Of a DNA stretch of 32,705 bases, positions 22,320 through 30,603 are shown one piece after another (the stretch's first letter is position 1; every line of letters starts with the position of its first letter). Source of the DNA: CAZMXI01 sp964570205 (GTDB taxonomy: Bacteria > Planctomycetota > Phycisphaerae > Tepidisphaerales > Tepidisphaeraceae). The notes under the pieces were generated by a model that had not been told where the DNA came from, searched no databases, and was given only the letters and a program-made list of their open reading frames with translations. The translations under genes were made by a program, and so were the position numbers. Where the stretch lies: NCBI GenBank assembly GCA_964570205.1, contig CAZMXI010000033.1, positions 1-32,705 of the forward strand, given 5' to 3'.

Positions 22320-24434
22320 TCAGTCCGTTATGGTTTGGCTCGACCCCCCGAGCATATGGGCGATGGCGTCATCATGCCGCGCCGCCGCCATATCCACCGG
22401 CATCCATCCGGCAAGGTTGGCGGTGCTCTTGGCGCCGGCGTCCAACAGCATTTGCACCAGCACCTTGTCGCCGGACGTCGCCGCCTCGTGCAGCGGCGTG
22501 CATCCGGCCGCGTTGGCCGCATTCACATCCGCCCCCTTCTCCATCAGGATACGCGCGATGCCCCGGCGGCCGTGCCGGCACGCCAGGTGCAACGGCGTGG
22601 TCCCGTGGCGGTCGATGGCCTTCACGTCGGCGCCGGCCGCGATCAACAGGACCGCCCCATCGTCGCCGCCCTTGCGCGCGGCCTCGTGCAGCGGCGTATA
22701 GCCGAAGTCATCCCGCGCACTGACGCTGGCCCGATTGCTCAGCAGGAGCCGGATGCCATCGGGCTTCTCGTTGGCCGCCGCCAGATGCAGCGGCGTCGTC
22801 TTGTGCTCATCCATCGCCGCCACCTGCGACCCGTGGCGGATCAGCTCGGCCGCCGCCGGGGCATTGCCGGCGACCGCCGCGAGGTGCAAAGGGGTTTGCT
22901 TCCGGTGATCGGTCGCGTTCGGATTGGCGCCTCGCTCCAGCAGAGAGGCGATCGACTTCGATCCGGTATCCCTCGCCGCCCAGTGCAGCGGCGTGCGACC
23001 CTCGACATCGCGGCCATCGGCTTTGGCTCCGCGGTCAAGCAGCGCCTCGGTCACTTCTGCGCTGTGTATGCCCCGGTGCAGAGGCGTTGCCCCCAAGAAG
23101 TTCTGCGCTGAGGCATCGGCCCCTTTCGAACCCAGCATCGCCCGCACGATTTGCACATCGCTTTCCGCCGCGGCGATGTGCAAGGGCGTATTGCCCCACA
23201 GGCTGGGATCCGGCCCGCCCCAGAACGCCGCTGCCGTCGGCTCCACCCCCTGGCTCAGCAGGCTTGCGGCCTGGCCCCGCTGGCCGAACTGAGCCGCCGC
23301 GTAAAGCTGCAAACGCCCCGCCTCGTCGCGGTCGTCGGTTCGCGCGGGGTTCTCAAGCGCGGGCAGGCACGTGTTCGTAATCGTGATCAGTTGCTCTTGC
23401 TCACCCATGTGGCCGTAATCCACCCCCCAGTAAGTGCGATGATCCGCCGCCTTCCTGTCAAAGTACTCCCGCGACGGAATCTGCCCGTTGACATCGCGGC
23501 GATGCTGCACCGTGAAGGCCGCCCGCTTCTCGATGTTCCTGCGGATCGCGCCCCGCATCAACGTCTCGTACAGGCTTGGGTTCAACGCCTCGTCCATGTG
23601 CTCCGAGATGAACCACTTGAAGAAATCCGAGTCGCGCCGGACGTGATCCGCGATCTTCCAGTACGGCCCCTGGCGAATCAGCATCGCCGGCCGCTTCTGC
23701 CCCTTGAGCATCACCGGCTCCGTCAGGTTCTGGTAGAACAGCATTCCCAGATAGTTCGCCGCCAGGTCGGCGTTGGAATACGACCCGGCCGACATGAACC
23801 CCAGCATCCCGCGTTCCGAGAAGATCAGCCCGTGCGTGCCTGTCTTAATCGCCAGTTTCAGCGATTCCTCCTCGCTCTTGCCGGCGCGCAGGGCCGATCG
23901 GTACTCGCGATAGTAGTTCATTCCCATGTCGGTGAAGTGCCCGATCTTGTCGGTGCCCAGGAATACCCCATGCACCTTCATCGTCGAGCCCAGGAAAAGC
24001 CGGAAGAACTGCCGCGGATCCAGCGGAAAGTGCGCTCCCTGATAGATGTTCCCAAGGCCTTCCTTATACCCGATCACCCGACCGGGATATCGCAGTTTCA
24101 TCTCCCGCGACGACACCATGCGCTCCAGACCCTCGATCACATCCATCGCCCACGGAAACTCGCGGTTCACCGCCGTTGCGATCGTGTCCGGCGATTGAAG
24201 ACGGTCCAACTCCTCTTGCGATGCCTGGCCCTCCACCGCCTGGCGAATCCGCCAGTTCGTGTTCTCCACCCCGGCCTCGATGCGTTGATAGAACCACCGC
24301 GTGAAGTAATCGCCCAGATCCGCGAACTCCCGGTTCGGCGGGAGCGTGTACTGGTCCGTCTCGTGACCCGATAACGGGACCGTGCCGGCCAGCAGCACCA
24401 GAACCATGATCGGCGTGCGCCATGGGCTCTTCAT
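22320..24434 (-). CDS. exported ankyrin-repeat protein with conserved N-terminal domain
   Basis: 704 residues. Start ATG 24434 has GGAGG about nine bases upstream and opens a signal peptide (TPIMVLVLLAGTVPLSG). Residues about 30-360 form a helical domain of unknown function with GTDKIGHFTDMG (161-172) and SYSNADLAANYLGMLFY (218-234). From memory these phrases recur in a family of secreted proteins, and DKxxHF is also seen in YfiM-like sequences. From about 370 to the end there are ten ankyrin repeats, eight with TPLH (for example NTPLHIAAAES, RTPLHWAARDT, TTPLHLACRHG) and a degenerate last one (MPVDMAA). The frame upstream of 24434 is open but not protein-like. First gene of a three-gene operon. 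Likely a protein-binding scaffold outside the cytoplasm. Confidence 0.9.
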   Translation of the reverse strand: MKSPWRTPIMVLVLLAGTVPLSGHETDQYTLPPNREFADLGDYFTRWFYQRIEAGVENTNWRIRQAVEGQASQEELDRLQSPDTIATAVNREFPWAMDVIEGLERMVSSREMKLRYPGRVIGYKEGLGNIYQGAHFPLDPRQFFRLFLGSTMKVHGVFLGTDKIGHFTDMGMNYYREYRSALRAGKSEEESLKLAIKTGTHGLIFSERGMLGFMSAGSYSNADLAANYLGMLFYQNLTEPVMLKGQKRPAMLIRQGPYWKIADHVRRDSDFFKWFISEHMDEALNPSLYETLMRGAIRRNIEKRAAFTVQHRRDVNGQIPSREYFDRKAADHRTYWGVDYGHMGEQEQLITITNTCLPALENPARTDDRDEAGRLQLYAAAQFGQRGQAASLLSQGVEPTAAAFWGGPDPSLWGNTPLHIAAAESDVQIVRAMLGSKGADASAQNFLGATPLHRGIHSAEVTEALLDRGAKADGRDVEGRTPLHWAARDTGSKSIASLLERGANPNATDHRKQTPLHLAAVAGNAPAAAELIRHGSQVAAMDEHKTTPLHLAAANEKPDGIRLLLSNRASVSARDDFGYTPLHEAARKGGDDGAVLLIAAGADVKAIDRHGTTPLHLACRHGRRGIARILMEKGADVNAANAAGCTPLHEAATSGDKVLVQMLLDAGAKSTANLAGWMPVDMAAARHDDAIAHMLGGSSQTITD

Positions 24435-24523
24435 TCCAGTCAACCTCCCGATGTTCGGATTGCGCGAGGCATTGTCTGGATTCGCGCCCGGCGGGTCAAT
24501 GCCCGGGTTCGATGGATGGACAT

Positions 24524-24539
24524 GCCCGCTCATGCGGGC
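24524..24539. other. small hairpin in a divergent promoter region
   Basis: GCCCGC-TCAT-GCGGGC, a perfect 6-bp stem with a four-base loop, between the divergent ankyrin and carboxypeptidase genes, 25 bases before the latter's ATG. It could be an operator or mRNA leader element; there is no T-run to suggest a terminator. Confidence 0.3.
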
Positions 24540-24564
24540 TACAAAACCGGATCGAGAGGTGATC

Positions 24565-25776
24565 ATGATCAACCGATGGATCGCCGCAGCGATGGCTGTC
24601 GGCCTGCTCGGAGTGGCCTGCCCGGCGGCTGAGCCGGCGACCCTCGATTTTATCCACACCGGCTTCGAAAACGCCTCGCCCTGCCAGTGGGATGTCGATA
24701 AGGACGGCATCATCCACGTCCGTATGCTCTACGACTTTGAGCGCAACAGCCCCAATCGCGCGGCCGGCCATTGGCATTTCCAGGTCCAGTCCCTCAAGGG
24801 CGCCGACTTCACGCTCATCCTCCACAACTTCGACAACGTCTGGAATGGCCGGCCCGGTTCCGCGATCTCCGCCAAGACCATTTGCTTCGCCTCCGCCGAT
24901 GGCAAGCAATGGAAGATCATCCCCACCGAGAAGGTTCAGGGCCAATCCGCCCTGCGTGTCAGCCTTCATATGGATGCCGACTGGATGTACCTGGCGCGCC
25001 TGGAGCCCTATCGCCTGTCCGACCTCCATCGCCTGCTGGATGAGGTTCGCGACCATCCCCTGGTTGAGATCGCCGAGATCGGCCGCACCGTCGAGGGCCG
25101 ACCGCTGGAGATCGTCCGCGTCGGCAACCCCGCCGCCCCTCACCGCATCGTGTTGCGCGCTCGCGCGCACGCATGGGAGCCGGGCGGCAACTGGGTGGTC
25201 CAGGGGCTGATCCGAAGCCTGCTTCGCGACGAGGAACTGTCCAGGGAATGCCTGCAGCGAGTGTGCGTCTATGTCATGCCAGTGGCCAACAAGGATGGAG
25301 TGGCCCGCGGTCTGACGCGCTTCAACATGCTCGGAAAGGACCTGAACCGAGACTGGGACAAGCCCGCCGATGGAAAACTTGCCCCCGAAAACGCCGCCCT
25401 CGAGAAATGGATCGAGGCGATGATCGCCCGCAACCAGCGCCCCAGCCTCTTGGTCGACCTCCACAATGATGAGGGTGGCGGGCTGCACATCTCCCGCCCC
25501 CAGGTTCCGGACCTGGATCGCCATCTCGCCCGCATGAAGCTCTTCGAGCAACTCCTGCGCAAGCACACCTGGTTCACCGAGGGCAGTTCCGGCTCGAAAT
25601 TTCGCAACCCAGGGAGCATCGGCGAGGGAATGCTCGAACGCTATGGTATCGATGCCTGCATCCTCGAATTCAACGCCAACTGGATCGCCGGCGCCGGGAA
25701 ACACCCTTCCAGCGAGGCGTGGGAGCAGTTCGGCCAGAACCTGCGCAAGGTCCTGGTCGACTATTTCGCGCCGTAG
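24565..25776 (+). CDS. exported M14 family zinc carboxypeptidase
   Basis: 403 residues. ATG 24565 follows GAGAGG and opens a Sec signal (MINRWIAAAMAVGLLGVACPAAE). Residues about 28-150 form a beta-rich N-terminal domain like that preceding M14 domains of cytosolic-carboxypeptidase type (ENASPCQWDVDKDG, RAAGHWHFQVQSLKGADF). The peptidase domain has zinc ligands H202 and E205 (AHAWEPGGN) and H300 (VDLHND), substrate-binding N261-R262 (GKDLNRDWD) and catalytic Glu368 (CILEFNAN). It should therefore be active in removing C-terminal residues, possibly from peptides or cell-wall stems. The 3' end overlaps ddl by 16 bases, tail to tail. Confidence 0.92.
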   Translation: MINRWIAAAMAVGLLGVACPAAEPATLDFIHTGFENASPCQWDVDKDGIIHVRMLYDFERNSPNRAAGHWHFQVQSLKGADFTLILHNFDNVWNGRPGSAISAKTICFASADGKQWKIIPTEKVQGQSALRVSLHMDADWMYLARLEPYRLSDLHRLLDEVRDHPLVEIAEIGRTVEGRPLEIVRVGNPAAPHRIVLRARAHAWEPGGNWVVQGLIRSLLRDEELSRECLQRVCVYVMPVANKDGVARGLTRFNMLGKDLNRDWDKPADGKLAPENAALEKWIEAMIARNQRPSLLVDLHNDEGGGLHISRPQVPDLDRHLARMKLFEQLLRKHTWFTEGSSGSKFRNPGSIGEGMLERYGIDACILEFNANWIAGAGKHPSSEAWEQFGQNLRKVLVDYFAP

Positions 25777-26687
25777 ATTGCAGGACTACTGCCGTTTTGC
25801 CCCCGCTGATACGCCCGGCGCGCCAGGCGATCGACCAGCGGGCCGAATTCGATCCCGGCATGACGCGCCGCTTCCGGAAAAAGGCTCACGGACGTAAACC
25901 CCGGCAGGGCGTTAATCTCCAAAAGGTGCGGACGATTCGTCTCGTCGAGCATGATGTCCACCCGCGCCAGGTCGCGACAACCCAGCGCATGGTTCGCTCT
26001 CTGCGCCAATTCGCGGCACTGTTCCAGAACCGGCTGCGGCACACCCGTGTCAAACCGGTGTTCGGTGCCCTTGTCGCGGTATTTCGCCTCGTAGTCAAAA
26101 AACTCGCGCTTAGGCACGATGCGCATCGGCGCCAACGGCCGCTCCTCCAGCACCGCCACGGTCAGTTCTGGGCCCTTGATGAACTGCTCCGCCATGGCCC
26201 GGCCGTGCCGCAGCACCACGCCGTCGATCGCCTCTCTCACTTGCTCCACCGTCTTGCAGATGAACACGTCGATGGAACTGCCGGAGTCGATCGCTTTCAC
26301 CACGCACGGAATGCCCACCGAGATTTGCCGGCCGTTGGATGCGGTGATCACCTCGTATCGCGGCGTCGGCAGCCCGGCTTTGGCCCACACTTGCTTCGTC
26401 GCCGCCTTGTCCATCGCCATCCGCGATGCGCGGGAGCCTGACCCCACGAACAGAATCCTCCGCTGCTCCAGAATCTCCTGCAGTTCGCCCGATTCGCCAA
26501 ACTGCCCGTGCAGCACCGGGAATACCACATCGGCCGGCCGGTCCAGCCCCGACAGGTCCGTCGGCGAGATATCCGACTCGTATACCTCATGCCCCATCGA
26601 GCGCAACGCGTCGGCGACGGCCTTGCCGCCAATCAGCGACACCTCACGTTCGGCGGAGGGCCCGCCGCGAAGGACAGTGATGTTCAT
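25761..26687 (-). CDS. ddl: D-alanine--D-alanine ligase
   Basis: 308 residues, ATP-grasp ligase joining two D-Ala for the murein stem peptide; cytoplasmic. N-terminal MNITVLRGGPSAEREVSL with the family Glu; LHGQFGESGELQEIL replaces the more usual GEDG; GPELTVAVL, then the Mg site ARVDIML and LLEINALPGFTSVS near the end. Start ATG at 26687; an upstream TTG is less likely. It is last in the murG-murC-murB-ddl order, 56 bases after murB. In many bacteria ftsQ, ftsA and ftsZ would follow; here a convergent carboxypeptidase gene does. Confidence 0.96.
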   Translation of the reverse strand: MNITVLRGGPSAEREVSLIGGKAVADALRSMGHEVYESDISPTDLSGLDRPADVVFPVLHGQFGESGELQEILEQRRILFVGSGSRASRMAMDKAATKQVWAKAGLPTPRYEVITASNGRQISVGIPCVVKAIDSGSSIDVFICKTVEQVREAIDGVVLRHGRAMAEQFIKGPELTVAVLEERPLAPMRIVPKREFFDYEAKYRDKGTEHRFDTGVPQPVLEQCRELAQRANHALGCRDLARVDIMLDETNRPHLLEINALPGFTSVSLFPEAARHAGIEFGPLVDRLARRAYQRGQNGSSPAIYGAK

Positions 26688-26743
26688 AGCGTGTGCCAAT
26701 CGTTAAATGCCGGGCGACGGGTGCGGCGAGGGGGCCACCGGAC

Positions 26744-27643
26744 TCAGGGCCAGATCTGCACCTCGGTCTCCAGCAGGATATCGTGCTTGTCGTAAACCTT
26801 CTCGCGAACGGCCTTCATCAGCTTCATCACATCCTCGGCCAGACAGCCGGGATACGCGACGATGAAGTTGGCGTGCTTGGCAGAGACCTCGGCGCCGCCG
26901 ATTCGCAGCCCCTTTAATCCCGCCTGGTCGATCAACGCGCCCGCGCTGTATCCTGGCGGGTTCTTGAAGATGCAGCCCGCATTGTGGGTGTTCAGCGGCT
27001 GGCTGTTCCGCTTGAACATCCAGATTTCCTTGGTCTTCTTCAGAATCCGGTCCGGATCTTCCTCCTCCAGGTCCAGCGTCGCCTGAAGGATGAAGCGCGC
27101 GCTGATGTTCGCGTACCGATAGCCAAACTCCAGGTCATCCCGCGTCCGGTCATAAACCACCCCGGCGGTGTCCATCACGCTGACCCGGCTGATGACCCTC
27201 CCGAAGTCGCCAAACTTGCCCCCGGCGTTCATGCGTATGCCCCCGCCAACCGAGCCCGGAATTCCCGCCAGGCACTCCACCCCGGACAAACCCTGCCGGA
27301 CCATCTTCACCAGCAGTTTCTGCATGTCCACGCCCGCGCCCGCGGTCACGGTCGTGCCCTGCACCTCGATCTTCCTCCACTCATCCTCGCTCAGCCGAAA
27401 CACCGCGCCGTCAATCCCCGCATCGCTGACCAGCAGATTCGCGCCCAGCCCCAGCACGTAGATCGCAATCCCGTTCTCGATGCAGCGAGCCACCGCTTCC
27501 TGCAATTCCTCCTGGGTGCGCGGCGTCACCAGCCACCTGGCCGGCCCACCAATGCGGAACCAGGTGTGTCGCGACAGCGCCGCGTTTTCCGCGACGCACG
27601 CCTCAAGACCCTTGAACGGACTGGCAATTCGCATCATCGACAC
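26744..27643 (-). CDS. murB: UDP-N-acetylenolpyruvoylglucosamine reductase
   Basis: 299 residues, FAD enzyme making UDP-MurNAc with NADPH. Motifs: RHTWFRIGGPA near 25-35, the FAD loop GLGANLLVSD (65-74; GGGSNLL is commoner), IPGSVGGGIRMNAG (128-141), NAGCIFKNPPG with C224 at the position of the proton donor (Ser or Cys in the family), and LETEVQIW at the end. It fits the shorter type II MurB. The start is uncertain: GTG 27643 or the ATGs at 27637 and 27634; none has a good ribosome-binding site. It lies 36 bases after murC, in one operon. Confidence 0.95.
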   Translation of the reverse strand: MSMMRIASPFKGLEACVAENAALSRHTWFRIGGPARWLVTPRTQEELQEAVARCIENGIAIYVLGLGANLLVSDAGIDGAVFRLSEDEWRKIEVQGTTVTAGAGVDMQKLLVKMVRQGLSGVECLAGIPGSVGGGIRMNAGGKFGDFGRVISRVSVMDTAGVVYDRTRDDLEFGYRYANISARFILQATLDLEEEDPDRILKKTKEIWMFKRNSQPLNTHNAGCIFKNPPGYSAGALIDQAGLKGLRIGGAEVSAKHANFIVAYPGCLAEDVMKLMKAVREKVYDKHDILLETEVQIWP

Positions 27644-27679
27644 GTCGATACCCGCAATATAGTACGCTGTTAGTACAAA

Positions 27680-29122
27680 TTAATCCCTCTTGCCCACCAG
27701 CGCCCATCCGATGTCGCATACATTGCCAGCGCCCATCGTCACAATCAGGTCTCCAGCGCGCGCCTCTCGCCGCAGGTGCGCGATCACCTGCGGAAACTCC
27801 GGCATGTGCATCGCCGCATGCCCATTGTCCAGCAGTCTTTGCGCTAACTGGCTGCTCGCCACGGATCGCTTGTCGGCCTCGGTGTCGCGCGATGCATAGA
27901 TGTCCGGCAGAATCACCAGCTCCGCATCGTCGAAACTCTTGGCGAAATCATCCATCAGGAACCGCGTCCGGCTGTGTTGATGCGGTTGGAACACCGCAAT
28001 CAGCCGGTTCGGCGAGTATTTTTCGCGCATCGCCCGCAATGTCGTCTGGATTTCCGTCGGGTGATGCCCGTAATCATCCACCACGATGGCGCCGTTGCAC
28101 ATGCCCAGTTCGCTCATGCGCCGATCCACCCCCTCAAATCGGAAAATCGCATCCGCCGCCGCCTGTGGACTCACCCCGCACGTATGGCACGCCGCGATCG
28201 CCACCGTCGCGTTGAACAGGTTGTGCCGCCCGGGCAGGCCAAGCTTTAACTCCGCGACGCGCAATCCTTTATAGAACACGTCGCCCCGGTAGCATCCGCC
28301 CTCGATGCTCTTCAGACGCGTCGACCAGGTTTGCGTCGGCTCGTCTTCCAGTCCCACCCAGTCAATCCACTTGCCAAAGCCCACCAGCGCCTGGCGAACG
28401 TTGGCATCCTGCCCGTTGGCAATGATCCTTCCATCGGCCGGCACCCGGTTGGCGAAGGTCCGGAAAGACTCGATGATCTCCGGAAGCCCGCCGCTGTAGC
28501 AGTCCAGGTGATCGGCCTCGATATTGGTGATGATCGCGATGCGCGGACAGTAGTTGTGGAAGCTCCGATCGAACTCGCACGCCTCCACCACGAACGCCTC
28601 GCCCTGCCCCGACCGGCTTGAACCGCCAAGCTGCCCGACCGTGCCTCCGATCACAAAACTCGGATCAGCGCCGCACTCCAGCAGCGCGAACGCGATCATC
28701 GAGGTCGTTGTGCTTTTGCCGTGCGTCCCCGAAACCGCGATGCCGTGCCGTTCGGCCATCACCTTCCCCAGGAGCTGAGCGTACTTAAGCTGCGGAATCC
28801 CCAGCCCGCGGGCGGCCATGTATTCCGGGTTCATCTCCGAGATCGCCGCAGTACGCACCACCAGATCCAGCTCCGGCGTGAGGTTCTGGGCGGTTTGTTC
28901 CAGAAAGACCGTGGCCCCGCGCCTAGCCAGCTCGATCGTGGCGGCGCTGGGCTTGACATCCGACCCCGTGACGATGGCGCCGGCGTCGAGCAGCATCCGG
29001 GCCAGCCCGCTCATGCCGCATCCGCCGATGCCGATGAAGTGGACTCTTTTCCCGGCGAATCGACTGCTCTGGCGCGACTCCGTTCGCATCTCCGACTCCG
29101 CAAACAACGCACTCAGCGGCAT
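27680..29122 (-). CDS. murC: UDP-N-acetylmuramate--L-alanine ligase
   Basis: 480 residues, ATP-dependent ligase adding L-Ala to UDP-MurNAc. N-terminal Rossmann motif FIGIGGCGMSGLA (29-41), P-loop SGTHGKSTTT (131-140), central VEACEFDRSF and NIEADHLDCY, and C-terminal DDYGHHPTEI. Start ATG 29122 has GAGGTG seven bases upstream; the frame stays open to 29266 but without homology. About 15 residues precede the usual first strand. A 270-base spacer with a hairpin separates it from murG upstream, so it may have its own promoter. Confidence 0.97.
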   Translation of the reverse strand: MPLSALFAESEMRTESRQSSRFAGKRVHFIGIGGCGMSGLARMLLDAGAIVTGSDVKPSAATIELARRGATVFLEQTAQNLTPELDLVVRTAAISEMNPEYMAARGLGIPQLKYAQLLGKVMAERHGIAVSGTHGKSTTTSMIAFALLECGADPSFVIGGTVGQLGGSSRSGQGEAFVVEACEFDRSFHNYCPRIAIITNIEADHLDCYSGGLPEIIESFRTFANRVPADGRIIANGQDANVRQALVGFGKWIDWVGLEDEPTQTWSTRLKSIEGGCYRGDVFYKGLRVAELKLGLPGRHNLFNATVAIAACHTCGVSPQAAADAIFRFEGVDRRMSELGMCNGAIVVDDYGHHPTEIQTTLRAMREKYSPNRLIAVFQPHQHSRTRFLMDDFAKSFDDAELVILPDIYASRDTEADKRSVASSQLAQRLLDNGHAAMHMPEFPQVIAHLRREARAGDLIVTMGAGNVCDIGWALVGKRD

Positions 29123-29392
29123 GGTACACCTCGGCGGCCGACAGTCAAACCCGCAAAAAGGTTGGCGTGGAAACACGGCGGGACGGGATACCGTTCCACA
29201 TGCATCATCGGCAATCCCCGCCCCCCGGACACAATTATTGCGCCACCCCGCGCAAGCCACGCCCATCTGAACTCAACCGTCGTATTTCGCTACGCGTCCG
29301 TGCGAGATTGCCCGGCCAACCGGCAACACCGGTTGGCCCGCTGCAAGACAATCTGCGTCTCGGAATGCTGCGGCGTCGCCGCCATAGTTGCC
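29123..29392. other. 270-base spacer between murG and murC
   Basis: No gene is seen. It is unusually long for a murein cluster and contains the perfect hairpin at 29314-29338. It may carry a promoter for murC-murB-ddl; I could not assign boxes. Confidence 0.45.
29314..29338 (-). terminator. hairpin after murG, terminator-like without U-tract
   Basis: GGCCAACCGG (29314-29323), loop CAACA, CCGGTTGGCC (29329-29338): a perfect 10-bp stem 54 bases after the murG stop. No T-run follows on the minus strand, so it could instead be an mRNA processing or stability element. Confidence 0.5.
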
Positions 29393-30532
29393 TCAGCAGC
29401 CGGATGGTGTCATACCGTCACCCGCCATTCCCCTCACCACCTTCGCCACCTTCTCCGCCGCATCGGTCAGTCCCAGACCCTTTGCCGCTGTCGCCATCGC
29501 GGAGCGCTTGGTTGCATCATACGCCAGCGACTCCAGCGCTGGCCGAAGCTTCTCGGCGTTCTTGCGGGCATCCTTCTCATCATCGATCAGGATCGCCGCA
29601 CCGGCCTCCGCCAGCACCTTGGCGTTGTGCCGCTGGTGCTTGTCCTTATGGTATGGATAGGGCATCAGGATGGATGGCACCCCGCACGCCGTGATCTCGG
29701 CGCAACTGCTTGCTCCCGCCCGGCTGATGACCAGGTCGGCCACGGCCCAAACATCCGCCATCTCGGGCGTGAAGTCGATTACCCTCGCGGGCATCGACCG
29801 CTCGCGGTATGCCTGGTTCACCGCAGGGGCATGATCGCGCCCGGCCAGGTGCAGTATCTGCCATCCCTGGAACCGGATGGATTGCAGCACCGCCAGCACC
29901 GCCTCATTGACAGTCTGGGCTCCCAGGCTCGCCCCCGTCACCACCAGCGTCAGCAGCTTGCGCTCCAGCCCCAGTCGTTCGGCCGCGGCCGCCCGATCGG
30001 GCAACTGCCGGATTTCCGGGCGGATCGGGCATCCCGTGACCTGGAGCTTCTCGCGATGCTCGCGCTTCACATACCGTTTCGTCTGCTCAAACTGGCCACA
30101 GACCGCCGACGCATACCGCATCAGGTAAAGATTGGCCTTGCCGGGGATTACGTCGGGGTTCAGCAGCGCCGCCCCAATGCCTTTCAGGGCGGCCGTCTTC
30201 ACCGCCACCCCCGCGGCATATCCGCCCAGCCCCAGGATGGCCGCCGGGCGTCTCTCCCGCAGCACCTTGCGAATCAGGTCCTTGGTCTCCCGCCAGCTCT
30301 TCCAGAACCGCAGGAGTCCGCTGATGCTGCGCACCGGCGGGACGATCGGCTGGGGGATGAACTCGAAGCCCGTGGGCTCCAGGATGACCCGATCAATCTC
30401 CCGAGTGGTGCATAGAAACACCGGCCGCGCCTCGGGCCAGAGTTGCTTCATTGCCAGGGCGACGGAGATGCCCGGATACAGATGGCCGCCCGTGCCGCCG
30501 CCGGCGAAGAGGATGGTTTTTGATTCTGACAT
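29393..30532 (-). CDS. murG: UDP-GlcNAc:undecaprenyl-PP-MurNAc-pentapeptide GlcNAc transferase
   Basis: 379 residues, GT28 enzyme converting lipid I to lipid II at the inner face of the membrane. Motifs: G-loop GGGTGGHLYPG (11-21, with the conserved His), ILGLGGYAAG, second-domain LVVTGASLGAQTVNE, and the donor-site VISRAGASSCAEI and DKHQRHNA. The usual HEQN segment is replaced by LNPD (124-127, LLNPDVIPGKAN). Start ATG 30532 is placed at homology; the ribosome-binding site is weak. First murein gene in the window; ftsW, murD, mraY and murF are not next to it. A ppx-like gene lies 71 bases upstream on the same strand. Confidence 0.96.
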   Translation of the reverse strand: MSESKTILFAGGGTGGHLYPGISVALAMKQLWPEARPVFLCTTREIDRVILEPTGFEFIPQPIVPPVRSISGLLRFWKSWRETKDLIRKVLRERRPAAILGLGGYAAGVAVKTAALKGIGAALLNPDVIPGKANLYLMRYASAVCGQFEQTKRYVKREHREKLQVTGCPIRPEIRQLPDRAAAAERLGLERKLLTLVVTGASLGAQTVNEAVLAVLQSIRFQGWQILHLAGRDHAPAVNQAYRERSMPARVIDFTPEMADVWAVADLVISRAGASSCAEITACGVPSILMPYPYHKDKHQRHNAKVLAEAGAAILIDDEKDARKNAEKLRPALESLAYDATKRSAMATAAKGLGLTDAAEKVAKVVRGMAGDGMTPSGC

Positions 30533-30603
30533 TCCCGGAAACCGGATAGGGTATACGGGGCAACGCGGCAGGTCCATAGCATCGAAAGCGCACTGAGGAG
30601 GGG

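Noticed and set aside
22430..23120. Regular 99-base periodicity suggesting a DNA repeat array
   Set aside because: It is explained by 33-residue ankyrin repeats in the coding sequence.
22302..24374. Long plus-strand frames across the ankyrin gene
   Set aside because: Periodic Arg/His/Pro-rich translation is the complement of the ankyrin repeats.
24435..24713. N-terminal extension of the ankyrin protein
   Set aside because: The signal peptide and Shine-Dalgarno fix the start at 24434; the extension overlaps the divergent carboxypeptidase gene.
28721..30415. Long plus-strand frame across murG and murC
   Set aside because: Both murein genes have full motif sets on the minus strand; the frame has no start signal or domain.
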